A DNA stretch of 64,000 nucleotides. Origin: an uncultured Armatimonadota bacterium (GTDB taxonomy: Bacteria > Armatimonadota > Fimbriimonadia > Fimbriimonadales > Fimbriimonadaceae). The DNA lies in assembly GCA_903927345.1 (NCBI GenBank), contig CAIYMO010000036.1, forward strand, positions 1 through 64,000, in the 5' to 3' direction. The notes under the pieces are model-generated. The model searched no databases and was not told the DNA's origin. It worked only from the letters and a program-made list of their open reading frames with translations. How positions within the stretch are numbered: position 1 is the first letter of the stretch; each line of letters opens with the position of its first letter. The translations under genes and the position numbers were made by a program. Below are positions 8,405 to 18,763 of the stretch, piece after piece.

Positions 8405-9625
8405 TCAGAACAAGTCGCAAGGCATCCCCGACTCTTCAAGGTGCGCAATCAGCTCCGAAGCGTGGGTCTTATCCTTCGTCTCGACGATACAAGATATCGT
8501 GACCTTGCTAAAGTTCGGCTGTCCAAACGTTCGCTCATGAGAGATCTGCTTAACGCTCGCCGCCTTCTCGGCAATCGCTTTCGTCAGCTTTTCGAGCCCA
8601 CCCGGTCGATCTGAGATCACCGTGCGGAAGCGAACGAGCCGCCAGTCGCAGCGAAGACCGTAGTTGATGACTCGCCCCAGAACCGCCGGATCGATATTGC
8701 CTCCGCACAGAACGATGACCACTGTCTTGCCCCGCAGCTCCGGTAATTTGTCGCCGACCAATGCGGCGAGCCCCGCCGCTCCGGCGCCTTCAACAACGCC
8801 CTTCTCAACTTCCAGAATCCGCAGAATCGCGAGCGCAATGTCCTGCTCCGAGACCGTGACCACCTTATCAACATGTTGCCGAGCCAGTGCAAAGGCGTTA
8901 TCTCCAACCCGCGGAACCGCAAGGCCGTCCCCAAGTGAGTCGCCCATCTCGATCATCACTGGTTCTCCGTTCGCCTCAGCCGCCAGATAGGAAGCGCACT
9001 GATCAGGCTCGACGCCAATCACCTGAACACCAGGCGCCTTTGTCTTCACCGCAAGCGCAAGCCCCGCGATCAACCCCGCACCACCAACCGGCAGAACAAT
9101 GGCATCCGGTGCAACTGGCATCTGCTCGAGGATTTCGAGACCCATCGAACCTGCGCCGGCAATCACATCGATGCCGTCAAACCCGTGCACATAAGTCATT
9201 CCATCGCGAGCGACATACTCATCAGCGCGAGTCTTCGCCTCCGCGATATTTGCTCCGAACAGTTCAACCTCGGCCCCAAACTGCCGACACCGCTCCTGCT
9301 TCACTAGGGGAGCCACTGTAGGCATCACCACCCGAACTGGAATGCCGAGCAGCTTCCCGTGGTAAGCCAATGCAAGCGCATGGTTTCCTGCCGACGCCGC
9401 AACGACTCCCTTTCTCTTCTGTTCATCACTCAGCAGCAAAAGTGCGTTCCGCGCTCCTCGCTCCTTGAACGAGCCAGTCTCCTGCAGGTACTCCATTTTG
9501 GTGTAAACCTCGCACCCAAACATCTGGGAGAGAATCGGGGAGTGGCTACAAGGAGTGCGCACAATGCCGTCGGAGATCCGAGCGGCGGCGGCAACTACTT
9601 CGTCGTAAGTTGGCCGGAGAGACAT
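8405..9625 (-). CDS. ilvA: threonine ammonia-lyase with C-terminal ACT domain
   Basis: 406 residues. A fold-type II PLP enzyme: the Schiff-base lysine is in GSFKERGARN, the phosphate-binding glycine loop is PVGGAGLIAGLAL, and the terminal PLP contact is VLCGGNIDP. The last ~80 residues (RTVISDRPGGLEKLTKAIAE and on) form one ACT domain, as in catabolic or short threonine dehydratases, so allosteric control by an amino acid is likely. It converts threonine to 2-oxobutanoate and ammonia, for isoleucine synthesis or threonine breakdown. Divergent from maf, with only 14 bases between the starts. Confidence 0.92.
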   Translation of the reverse strand: MSLRPTYDEVVAAAARISDGIVRTPCSHSPILSQMFGCEVYTKMEYLQETGSFKERGARNALLLLSDEQKRKGVVAASAGNHALALAYHGKLLGIPVRVVMPTVAPLVKQERCRQFGAEVELFGANIAEAKTRADEYVARDGMTYVHGFDGIDVIAGAGSMGLEILEQMPVAPDAIVLPVGGAGLIAGLALAVKTKAPGVQVIGVEPDQCASYLAAEANGEPVMIEMGDSLGDGLAVPRVGDNAFALARQHVDKVVTVSEQDIALAILRILEVEKGVVEGAGAAGLAALVGDKLPELRGKTVVIVLCGGNIDPAVLGRVINYGLRCDWRLVRFRTVISDRPGGLEKLTKAIAEKAASVKQISHERTFGQPNFSKVTISCIVETKDKTHASELIAHLEESGMPCDLF

Positions 9626-9631
9626 GAGCTT

Positions 9632-9637
9632 AGTTTA
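9632..9637 (-). promoter_or_regulatory. -10-like TAAACT box of ilvA, 6 bases before ATG
   Basis: On the minus strand TAAACT ends 6 bases upstream of the ilvA ATG at 9625. The 14-base gap to the divergent maf start leaves no room for a leader, so both transcripts probably begin at or near their start codons. Confidence 0.45.
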
Positions 9638-9639
9638 CT

Positions 9640-10247
9640 GTGCCAAAATTCCATGTGCCCCCACAAGTTGTCCTTGCAAGCGCCTCACCCCGAAGGCAAG
9701 AGCTTCTAAAGAAGGTCGTCAAGGATTTCATTGTTGACCCGGCGGACCTAGACGAAGACTCTCTAACCCTCGAAGACCCCTTCAAGACCGCCGAAAGTCT
9801 CGCTCTCGCCAAAGCCGAATCTGTAGCTCAAAAGAGGAAAAGCGGCGACTGGTTCCTCGGCAGCGACACCGTCGTGGCACTTCCTCTGGCAGCGGGTGGT
9901 TTTCAACAATTTTCAAAGCCGGTTGACACCGCTGATGCCCTCAGCATTCTGACCGAGCTCTCCGGGAAAACGCATTTCGTGATCACCGGGATCGCCATCC
10001 TCACGCCGCACTCAACAGTGTGTACCCACGCAATCGCCGAAGTCGAATTCAACTCGGTGACCACCGATCAGATCACGGAGTACATCCAATCCGGAGAGCC
10101 AATGGACAAGGCGGGTGCTTACGGAGCACAAGGATTGGGCGCTTTTCTCGTCAAGGAAATCCGCGGGGACCTTGAGACGGTCGTCGGATTGCCGACTGAC
10201 CTCGTCCGAACAATCCTCCAAGAGCTAGACTATCCATTCGAATCGAA

Positions 10248-10251
<4 letters not shown>
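9640..10251 (+). CDS. maf: Maf-like nucleoside triphosphate pyrophosphatase
   Basis: 203 residues from GTG at 9640; an in-frame GTG at 9655 would give the more usual short lead before LASASPRRQELL and is equally possible. Further Maf motifs are GSDTVV, the SKPVDTADAL segment and DKAGAYGAQGLGA. Maf proteins hydrolyse non-canonical or modified NTPs (dTTP/UTP or m7GTP classes) to monophosphates and are linked to cell-division control. It shares ATGA with ispE at 10248, so the two are translationally coupled. Confidence 0.92.
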
Positions 10252-11914
<1,663 letters not shown>

Positions 11915-11977
11915 TTACCGTCCTTAACCTCCAAACAGTTCGTTCGAAGCATCCTCAAGGTAAAACCCTAGTTGCTT

Positions 11978-12721
11978 ATGAGCCTGCCCATCAGCCTTCA
12001 ACTCTATTCCCTGCGCGATGACGCGCCCAAAGACTTCCCTGGAATCCTTGGCAAAGTAGCCGAGATGGGTTACGAAGCCGTCGAGTTCGCTGGCTACCAC
12101 GGACACACCGCGAGTGAACTCCGCTCGGTTTTGGATTCAAACGGTCTCAAGTGCTCGGGCACCCACACCATGCTCAAAGCGCTAGAAGATGACTTTGATG
12201 GCACGCTCGAGATTCACGCCACTCTTGGGACCAAAAACATTATTATTCCCTGGCTCCCTCTTGAGCTTCACTCGACCGCCGAAGCTACTCTTGAGCTTTC
12301 AAAGGTTCTCACCGAAATGACCCACAAGGTCGAGGCTGCTGGTTTCCGACTTGGGTTTCACGCCCATGATGCGGACATGAAGCCGCTCGACGATGGCCGA
12401 TCCACCTGGTACATCCTCGGCGAAAACACTCCATCGACGTTCATCCTTCAGTTCGACACCGCCAACTCAATGCATGGAGGAAGTGACCCCGTTCAACCGC
12501 TACTCGATTGGCCAGGACGTGGCGTCACTGTTCACCTCAAGGAGTATCCGTTTGATGGTGCAGCACTCGGCGAAGGCAAGGTTCCGTTCGCAGAAGTGCT
12601 CGAAGCTCTTCCAACGGCTGGGGCTGAGTGGATCGTCATTGAGCAAGAGCAGTACGGCTCTCGAACTCCGCTTGAGAGTTGCGAGGTCAGCCTGCAGAAC
12701 TTGAAAAAGCTCCTCGCCTAA
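11978..12721 (+). CDS. sugar phosphate isomerase/epimerase family protein
   Basis: 247 residues from ATG at 11978; a TTG two codons upstream is less likely. It is a xylose isomerase-like TIM barrel: QLYSLRDDAPKDF at the start, GYEAVEFAGYHGH, then the metal-ligand regions GFRLGFHAHDADM, FDTANSMHGG, VHLKEYPFDG and a final WIVIEQEQYG. Members include inosose dehydratases and D-tagatose epimerases; the substrate cannot be assigned. A perfect hairpin follows the stop. Confidence 0.85.
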   Translation: MSLPISLQLYSLRDDAPKDFPGILGKVAEMGYEAVEFAGYHGHTASELRSVLDSNGLKCSGTHTMLKALEDDFDGTLEIHATLGTKNIIIPWLPLELHSTAEATLELSKVLTEMTHKVEAAGFRLGFHAHDADMKPLDDGRSTWYILGENTPSTFILQFDTANSMHGGSDPVQPLLDWPGRGVTVHLKEYPFDGAALGEGKVPFAEVLEALPTAGAEWIVIEQEQYGSRTPLESCEVSLQNLKKLLA

Positions 12722-12729
12722 CCAAGGCA

Positions 12730-12763
12730 TCACGCTGTGACCTAGTGAAAGGTCACAGCGTGA
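12730..12763. terminator. perfect 13-bp hairpin shared by convergent genes
   Basis: Perfect inverted repeat TCACGCTGTGACC/GGTCACAGCGTGA with an 8-base loop. It follows the isomerase stop (12721) and overlaps the last codons of the minus-strand gene, whose stop TAG (12742-12744) falls at the stem-loop junction. No T-tract on either strand. Confidence 0.55.
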
Positions 12764-13179
12764 CTTGCCAAAATAGCGAACTCTGCTCGGTCTAACTCAG
12801 CGATTCGGAGATCAATGCTAGTCAAGCCGGTCAGGCCGTCCGGGGCCCAGTAATTGACGATCGCTGGCTCAATCTCCAACCGTATAAGCTCGGCTAGAAG
12901 ATCAAAGACCGGTTCAGAGGGGTTTCCGTCACCTTCCTCATCTTCCGCCTGTAGGGGATGAAAACGTACATCACATTTTGTATTTGTCGAACAATGGCTT
13001 GCCATTCGAAAGCCGCATCCACAGTCCCAGTCAAGCTGCAACTTGTAGGCCCACTCCCTGCCAAACTTCCGGGAAAACCCAGGGGCTTCGTCCGCATCTA
13101 CGCGTCGAACAAAATCAAACTTGGAGATAACCGCCTCAGGAACAGCGGCATTGACGAGCAGATAGGTTTGATAACACAC
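12742..13179 (-). CDS. hypothetical protein (145 aa)
   Basis: The frame encodes a Cys/His-containing acidic protein; DCGCGFRMASHCS in the middle could bind a metal, and the end is Leu/Ile/Asp-rich. Start taken as GTG at 13179 with no clear Shine-Dalgarno; no better downstream start exists. The start lies only 8 bases past the ndk terminator T-tract, so it either depends on read-through or has a promoter inside the terminator region. No family recognised. Coding status is supported by length and placement only. Confidence 0.5.
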   Translation of the reverse strand: MCYQTYLLVNAAVPEAVISKFDFVRRVDADEAPGFSRKFGREWAYKLQLDWDCGCGFRMASHCSTNTKCDVRFHPLQAEDEEGDGNPSEPVFDLLAELIRLEIEPAIVNYWAPDGLTGLTSIDLRIAELDRAEFAILASHAVTFH

Positions 13180-13187
13180 TTCAGTCG

Positions 13188-13216
13188 AAAAAAAGCCCCA
13201 GCGGTTGGCTGGGGCT
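13188..13216 (-). terminator. rho-independent terminator of ndk
   Basis: On the minus strand a perfect 9-bp stem AGCCCCAGC/GCTGGGGCT with a 5-base loop is followed by seven T residues. It lies 14 bases after the ndk stop. Confidence 0.85.
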
Positions 13217-13229
13217 ACTCACATGGAAC

Positions 13230-13640
13230 TTAGATCGTTCCTTCTGGGAACCAGAGCTTGAGCTCATTAGCCGCGGCTTCTGGATCGCTGGAGCTGTGGA
13301 CGAGGTTATCGTCGATGGTCAGCGCGAGGTCGCCTCGGACGGTTCCGGGGGTTGCTTCGATTGGGTTAGTTGCACCCATCATTGCTCGGATCGCTTTGGT
13401 AGCGTTGGTTCCGCTGACTGCCATGGCGACGATTGGGCCGCTCACAAGGTAGTCGCAGACGTCCTTGAAGAAAGGTCGCTCGCTGTGCTCGGCATAGTGA
13501 GCTTCAACGGTTGCGCGCTCTGCGTTGATGAGCTTCAGCCCGGTGACTTTGAGGCCGCGAGCCTCGACTCGGCGAGTGATCTCACCGATCAGATTCCGGC
13601 TTACTCCGCCTGGCTTAATGAGTACAAGTGTCGTCTCCAT
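13230..13640 (-). CDS. ndk: nucleoside diphosphate kinase
   Basis: 136 residues, normal length. METTLVLIKPGGV at the start, the nucleotide-binding central region and the active-site histidine in the C-terminal NLVHSSSD identify Ndk, which transfers the gamma phosphate between NTPs and NDPs. Twenty bases downstream of thyX with a good AAGGGA ribosome site, so thyX-ndk form a nucleotide-metabolism operon ended by the terminator at 13188. Confidence 0.97.
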   Translation of the reverse strand: METTLVLIKPGGVSRNLIGEITRRVEARGLKVTGLKLINAERATVEAHYAEHSERPFFKDVCDYLVSGPIVAMAVSGTNATKAIRAMMGATNPIEATPGTVRGDLALTIDDNLVHSSSDPEAAANELKLWFPEGTI

Positions 13641-13660
13641 TTTCCCTTAAAGGGTACCCG

Positions 13661-14536
13661 CTATGAGCTGGGCGGCACGAAGTCGTCAGGAGCCTCAACC
13701 GGCGCGGCGGCACGAAGCTTAACAAGCTTTTCCTCGAAGATCTTCATCGGACGCTCTTCGAGACCAGCCTCGCCACCAGCGAGCATCCTCGCCAGAGCCG
13801 CGGATTCCGCTCGCGAGAACGAAATAGAACCAACTATGTGCTCCTCAAACGCTTCGTAAGCCATCGGGGCTACGGCTTTTGCGCACTGGGCGAGCGCATC
13901 TGCATAAGCGCGAATCTCATATTGAGCGTGGGCGTCTGCACGCAACCGGATGAAGTGGAAGAGATTGTGAAGGTCGATCTGCCAGTACCACTCGGTGTAG
14001 AGCGAAAGTGGAAGATTCGTTCGGGCAAGCTCCCGAGCAACCCCTTTATCCAGCATGTCCGTATAGCCCGCATATGCTTCCTTCTGCTCGCGCTCGAGCT
14101 GAGCAATGACCGCCATCGCCTCCTCTAGAGGAAGAACCTCGCCACGTCCTTGCTTGTTATCTTTACTCTGGAACGACACCTTGTCCGGCTGAGGAACGTA
14201 AAACTCGTCCTTCATCACCGAATACCGACCGCTGATCTCATTGAGCCTCGCCGTTCGGTGACGAATCCACTGCCGAGCTATGAAGATTGGCATCTTGCAG
14301 TGGAACGTCAGTTGCACCTGCTCAAACGGAGACGTATGCCAGTTGCGCAACAAATAGTGGATCAGCGCTCGGTCCTGACGAACAGTCTTCGTTCCTTCGC
14401 CATAGCTGACCCGCGCCGATTGGACAATTCGCTGGTCACCGCCCATGTAATCCACGAGTCGGACAAACCCCTTATCAAGCACTTTGATTTCTTGATCGAG
14501 CAGGGCTTCGGCTTCGGGAACGGTGATGCGCGGCAT
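13661..14536 (-). CDS. thyX: flavin-dependent thymidylate synthase
   Basis: 291 residues. The ThyX signature RHR-x7-S is present as RHRTARLNEIS, followed by GRYS; further motifs include the FAD-contacting R-x-N-L-P-L-S region (RTNLPLSLYTEWYWQ) and the C-terminal helical part. It makes dTMP from dUMP with methylenetetrahydrofolate and FAD. The C-terminal ~20 residues (Ala/Pro/Asp-rich) extend beyond the usual end. Divergent from the pilin gene; a TAAAAT box lies 11 bases before the ATG. Confidence 0.95.
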   Translation of the reverse strand: MPRITVPEAEALLDQEIKVLDKGFVRLVDYMGGDQRIVQSARVSYGEGTKTVRQDRALIHYLLRNWHTSPFEQVQLTFHCKMPIFIARQWIRHRTARLNEISGRYSVMKDEFYVPQPDKVSFQSKDNKQGRGEVLPLEEAMAVIAQLEREQKEAYAGYTDMLDKGVARELARTNLPLSLYTEWYWQIDLHNLFHFIRLRADAHAQYEIRAYADALAQCAKAVAPMAYEAFEEHIVGSISFSRAESAALARMLAGGEAGLEERPMKIFEEKLVKLRAAAPVEAPDDFVPPSS

Positions 14537-14596
14537 GAGAACCTAGGATTTTACTGGGATCAATTCGAATTTCTTACACTTCACTTGAAGTTCGGT

Positions 14597-14602
14597 TAAT
14601 AT
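14597..14602 (+). promoter_or_regulatory. -10-like TAATAT box of the pilin gene
   Basis: TAATAT ends 6 bases before the GTG start at 14609. TTACAC 17 bases further upstream could be a -35 element. The spacing places the transcription start at or next to GTG. Confidence 0.4.
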
Positions 14603-14608
14603 GTTTTC

Positions 14609-15451
14609 GTGCGCCGTGCTTTTACTCTTATCGAATTGCTGGTAGTGATCGCCATCATAGCGATTCTTGCCGCAATCCTTTTCCCCGTCTTCGCGCAAGC
14701 CAAAGAAGCCGCGAAGAAGACGAAGGCACTCGCCCAGATGAAGCAACTAGGCAGCTCGCTGTTCATCTACGCTTCAGACCACGATGACTTCTTTGTCCCT
14801 TCGTCGCAGCGTGATGGTACGTCAGCAACCCCCACTATCTGGACGCAAGGGCTCATGCCTTACGTGAAAAACACCGAGATCTTTGTGGCACCCGATGCCC
14901 AAGGGTCTTCATTCGCCGCCGATTGGAATGGAAGGCGAAACCAGAGCATCGGCTACTCGGATGCGACTGGAGTTGACCCATTTAGCACGGCCGTCCCGGG
15001 CGCTGCTGGTCCCGGCACCGAAGGATTCACTAGCGGTGCAAGCTTCTCAGTTGCCGAAGAGTCGGCCCGCACAGGACTGATCGTAACCACCCCCAACACC
15101 GCGATCACAACAGAAAAGGAGCGAGGTTACGTCTTCAACCCCTACAACGGCGCGAAGCCAACGACGGCAGACCCCGTTGAAGACTACAAGAACGGACTTC
15201 CGCTCATCGCCGACGTCAACCTGGTTAAGCAGCCCGGAATCCTCCCCGTTGGTTCACCTTGCCCTGTCAGCCTTGGTTTATCAAACTGTACAGGTCTTAC
15301 CCCAGGCACTTTGAAGCCGGTCTACGCTCGATACAGCCGGACCGGGAAGAATGACGGATCAACCCCCGTTGTATTCGCCGACAGCCACGCAAAATCCATG
15401 ACCGCAGCCGCAATGAACTCATTCGGAAAAGTCATCTGGCGATTCCGCTAA
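14609..15451 (+). CDS. type IV pilin-like (prepilin N-terminal motif) protein
   Basis: 280 residues from GTG. The N-terminus has the prepilin peptidase motif RRAFTLIELLVVIAI with the conserved Glu at +5, followed by the armatimonadal extension FPVFAQAKEAAKKTK. The exported part is Gly/Ser/Thr-rich and ends with VVFADSHAKSM, the H-x-D-G-like pseudopilin C-terminal feature in variant form. Proteins of this type are very numerous in Armatimonadota; whether they form pili or a secretion pseudopilus is unknown. No pilus machinery genes are adjacent. Confidence 0.88.
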   Translation: MRRAFTLIELLVVIAIIAILAAILFPVFAQAKEAAKKTKALAQMKQLGSSLFIYASDHDDFFVPSSQRDGTSATPTIWTQGLMPYVKNTEIFVAPDAQGSSFAADWNGRRNQSIGYSDATGVDPFSTAVPGAAGPGTEGFTSGASFSVAEESARTGLIVTTPNTAITTEKERGYVFNPYNGAKPTTADPVEDYKNGLPLIADVNLVKQPGILPVGSPCPVSLGLSNCTGLTPGTLKPVYARYSRTGKNDGSTPVVFADSHAKSMTAAAMNSFGKVIWRFR

Positions 15452-15474
15452 GTCCAGATGTGGGCGCGCCACAA

Positions 15475-15518
15475 AAGAGAAGACCTCTCCCGGAGATTCC
15501 GACGAGAGGTCTTCTCTT
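15475..15518. terminator. perfect 15-bp hairpin between convergent genes
   Basis: Perfect inverted repeat AAGAGAAGACCTCTC/GAGAGGTCTTCTCTT with a 14-base loop, 23 bases after the pilin stop and 54 bases from the convergent stop at 15573. It lacks a T-tract but is strong enough to act as a bidirectional 3' end. Confidence 0.6.
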
Positions 15519-15572
15519 GTATCTAGCCTGCTCTTTGAGCCCGATTCCGCAGATCGGCTCTATACGACCGGC

Positions 15573-18080
15573 TTAGTCTCGTTCTGAAAGGAACTCAGGA
15601 AAAATACCACTACGACCACCCTTTGGTCGCTTCGTATTTACCCCTCGCGTCGCACCCCAAAGAATGTCGTTGAGATGCTCATCAATCTCGCTTTCCTCGG
15701 CATCCAACGGAATGCGGTCAGAGTCAGCTGATCGGTATGCCGAACGAGTGTTCGCCTTACAAACGATCTCTCGAGACGGCTTTATTGCCTTGTAGGGCTC
15801 GATGTTGGAAGCAATTGGCCCGAACATCTGGAATGGCGGTGCCACGGCATCAAACTGGCTCATCGGCGGCATACCAAGGAGCAGTTCAATCGTCCTTAGC
15901 ATCGAGTCGGTATTGTAGAACCGCGAATCAACCGTGCCCTTTCGGATGAACGGGGAGATCACATAGGCGGTCGATCGGTGAGAATCCACATGATCATAAC
16001 CGGCCTGACTGTCGTCCTCGAGAATGCAGATTGCGGTGTCCTTCCAGAACGGGCTGTTTGAGATCAACTCGACCAGCTGTCCGACAGCGTAGTCGTTATC
16101 TGCGACCATCGATTGTGGCGTTGGTTGTCCGGCAGAGGTCCCCGACGTGTGGTCGTTACCCAGCCGAACCATCAGGAACTCGGGCATTTCGCCTTTCGCA
16201 ACAAACTCAGCAAACTCTTTTTTGAATTCGCCAATACGGCTCGTCGAACCCTTCGACCCGTATTTAGCTTTGCGCCTCGGCGCGCTCCATCCATACTCGT
16301 CATAAATTTCCGAGTCGGCGTAGCTTAGATCATAGCGGAGGAAGTCAACGTCTGTGTTCCCCTCAAGCAACTTCTTTGTTGGTCGGCTGTCAACGGTCGA
16401 CGGAAGCGGATTGAAACGCTTATCATCCGGATCGGTGAACTGGACGAACATCCCATAGTTGCGATAGCTCACTCCATTCTTTGCGCAGTGCTCCCAAATG
16501 TAGCCGCTCGGAGGACGCGTCACATCGTTCATCCCAAGCAGATCGACCGGCACTCCGTTGTTCGAACCCTCGGTGTCATAAGCTCGGCCCCGACCCGAGT
16601 AGTTTGTCGGCGTATTTCGAGATGCATAAGCGTTGACCATTCCGGTAGTGGACCAAGACCATCCGTCCTGGCTGCACTCGGCGCAAACATAGAAGTTGTC
16701 CATCAATACAAATCGCTCCGCGATCGCATGTTGGTTAGGAGTGACCTCGCGAGGGAACATCAGAACACTCTTATCGCCGTTGCCCTGCGGCAAGTCAGAA
16801 AGAACGTTGTCGTAGGTTCGGTTTTCCTTGACCACGTAGATGACGTGCTTGATCCCCGGATTCTTGAAATTGGGGTGATTCGCAGTGGTGAGATCAGATC
16901 GCAGGAAGTTGTTCTTGGCAACTTGGGAAGACAAGCGCTTGAGATCTTTCAGCATTCCAAGGGGAATTCGCGTTAGGCTGCCGTCAATGATGTCCTGGCC
17001 ATACTGTCCCCACGAGCCGACGGGCTTGTGGTTCGGGTTCATCGCCTTCACGCCCTTGGCGCAAGTGACATAGAGATCGGTATCAGTCGCCACCGCTTTC
17101 GTAGGAATCCAACCAGTTGGAACCAGACCCTTCAACGTGTTGGTCTTGGTGTCCACCACGGCAACCGCGTTCATGTCCATGAGGGTTGCGTAGAGAGTGT
17201 TCCCGTCGGGGCTAATTGAGACCGAGTTCGGTCCCGCACCTGGGAGGCCGCGCATCTCGTTTGGCCGAAGGATGATCGTGTCGACTACCGAGTCCGTGCG
17301 GGTGTTGATGACTGAAACAGTATCGCTACCGTAGTTGCTCACATAGAGCTTGGATTGATCCTTGCTGAGCACCAAGCCGTTCGGATTTGCGCCCGTGTGG
17401 ATCGTTCGAATGACCGTCTTTCGATCCAGGTCGATCACCGTGACTTCATCATCGCGCTCGTTGGTGACGTAGGCGACCCTGTCCTTCTGAGGACCGGCCG
17501 TGAGGGCGACGACTGCGAGCGGAAATCCTCCAACTTCAATTCTGGAGTCCGTTTCTCCAGTTGCTGAGTTGACAACGCTGACCGAACCGCGGTAGTTGTT
17601 TGCCGTCGTCGTCTGGTTGTTAACCACCAGCAGTCGGGAGCCAGTCGAGTTAAACGCTATGCCCGCCGGATACGCCTTGGCATCGACCTTAATCGTGTCC
17701 CCTGCTTCGGAAACAAGGCCGGAAGAACCGACTCCATGAACCGAAATCATGTCCTGATTACCTCTGCTCACGAAAAGCTTTGAGGCAGTAGGATGATGGG
17801 CGAGTCCGTAATAAAGAGCCTCCTTTGGAGTTGAGTTCTTCTTGCCAAAATCCAGATCGCTCAGCACCTTTCCGGTAGCCGCTTCAACCGTTGTGAGGTG
17901 CTGTCGGTAGCCAGAGTCTGTAACCGTGATCGCCCTTCCGTCCGGCGACAACACCATATTGACCGGATAGCTCCCAACCGAAGTGTGCTGACCGATTGGC
18001 GTGATAAGTTTGCCATTCACCAATTGCTGGGGCGTTGCCATCTGCAAGGCAAGCATCGTGCTCAGAGCGGATACGATCAT
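15573..18080 (-). CDS. YncE-type beta-propeller fused to phosphoesterase
   Basis: 835 residues with a short signal peptide. Residues ~30-380 are a beta-propeller with repeated strands such as LYVSNYGSDTVSVINTRTDSV and LYATLMDMNAVAVVDTKT (YVTN/YncE repeats). Residues ~400-740 are an alkaline phosphatase-superfamily phosphoesterase (PF04185) opening with IKHVIYVVKENRTYDN and containing GNDHTSG and CILEDDSQAGYDHVDSHR, which supply metal ligands. The closest known description is bifunctional YncE family/alkaline phosphatase family protein. It acts outside the cytoplasm; the substrate is unknown. Appears monocistronic. Confidence 0.88.
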   Translation of the reverse strand: MIVSALSTMLALQMATPQQLVNGKLITPIGQHTSVGSYPVNMVLSPDGRAITVTDSGYRQHLTTVEAATGKVLSDLDFGKKNSTPKEALYYGLAHHPTASKLFVSRGNQDMISVHGVGSSGLVSEAGDTIKVDAKAYPAGIAFNSTGSRLLVVNNQTTTANNYRGSVSVVNSATGETDSRIEVGGFPLAVVALTAGPQKDRVAYVTNERDDEVTVIDLDRKTVIRTIHTGANPNGLVLSKDQSKLYVSNYGSDTVSVINTRTDSVVDTIILRPNEMRGLPGAGPNSVSISPDGNTLYATLMDMNAVAVVDTKTNTLKGLVPTGWIPTKAVATDTDLYVTCAKGVKAMNPNHKPVGSWGQYGQDIIDGSLTRIPLGMLKDLKRLSSQVAKNNFLRSDLTTANHPNFKNPGIKHVIYVVKENRTYDNVLSDLPQGNGDKSVLMFPREVTPNQHAIAERFVLMDNFYVCAECSQDGWSWSTTGMVNAYASRNTPTNYSGRGRAYDTEGSNNGVPVDLLGMNDVTRPPSGYIWEHCAKNGVSYRNYGMFVQFTDPDDKRFNPLPSTVDSRPTKKLLEGNTDVDFLRYDLSYADSEIYDEYGWSAPRRKAKYGSKGSTSRIGEFKKEFAEFVAKGEMPEFLMVRLGNDHTSGTSAGQPTPQSMVADNDYAVGQLVELISNSPFWKDTAICILEDDSQAGYDHVDSHRSTAYVISPFIRKGTVDSRFYNTDSMLRTIELLLGMPPMSQFDAVAPPFQMFGPIASNIEPYKAIKPSREIVCKANTRSAYRSADSDRIPLDAEESEIDEHLNDILWGATRGVNTKRPKGGRSGIFPEFLSERD

Positions 18081-18086
18081 TCCGCC

Positions 18087-18092
18087 AGCATA
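18087..18092 (-). promoter_or_regulatory. -10-like TATGCT box, 6 bases before ATG
   Basis: On the minus strand TATGCT ends 6 bases upstream of the ATG at 18080, the same geometry as the other leaderless-type boxes. A short GGCGGA between them could also help ribosome binding. Confidence 0.35.
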
Positions 18093-18109
18093 TCTGACAG
18101 GAGAGCCAC

Positions 18110-18763
18110 TTAAAGGATTCTTGACAAACTTAATCCGTCTCCAATTGGCAGCATGACAGTTTCCACCCTCGGATCGTTAAATAGCTTCTGGTTGTAAGCG
18201 CGGATGATTTCCGTTTCGGGGTCTTGTTCTGCAGGATCGATCACTCGACCCGCCCAGAGTACATTGTCACTCATAATCACTCCACCCTTTCGAACGAGCT
18301 TCAAGCAGCGCTCAAAGTAGTGCGGCATATTCGGCTTGTCCGGGTCAATGAACGCGAGATCGAACGGCTCGACATTTTCCTCGATCAGCTTCTCGAGAGT
18401 CTCCAGGGCGGGAGCAAGGGTAAGATGCACTCGGTCGACGAAGCCCGCCTCGTTCCAGTACCTACGGGCGATTGATGTGTACTCTTCGCTCACGTCGCAT
18501 GCCTGGGTGTAACCTTTCTCGCCCATACCGAGCATCACGCTCAGCGAAGAGTAGCCAGTGAAAACACCGATTTCGAGATATCTTTTGGCTCCGATCATCG
18601 CCGCAAACTGCCGCATAAACCACCCTTGATCGGGACTGATTTGATATCTGGCCTGCTCGTGAGTTGCGGTTTCTTCGCGCAACCGCCGCAGAACGTCTGA
18701 TTCTTGTACAGAATGGGAAGAAACGTATTCCTGCAAAGCGCTTGAAATGAATGATTTGGACAC
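18110..18763 (-). CDS. SAM-dependent O-methyltransferase
   Basis: 217 residues, caffeoyl-CoA/catechol O-methyltransferase family (class I). The SAM-binding motif YLEIGVFTGYSSL, the acidic motif LAFIDPDKPNMPHYF and GGVIMSDNVLW match the family. It methylates a hydroxyl on a small aromatic or similar substrate, with a divalent metal bound by the Asp residues. GTG start shares its G with the stop of the upstream gene (TAGTG), so it is translationally coupled to the YcxB-like membrane protein. Confidence 0.9.
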   Translation of the reverse strand: MSKSFISSALQEYVSSHSVQESDVLRRLREETATHEQARYQISPDQGWFMRQFAAMIGAKRYLEIGVFTGYSSLSVMLGMGEKGYTQACDVSEEYTSIARRYWNEAGFVDRVHLTLAPALETLEKLIEENVEPFDLAFIDPDKPNMPHYFERCLKLVRKGGVIMSDNVLWAGRVIDPAEQDPETEIIRAYNQKLFNDPRVETVMLPIGDGLSLSRIL

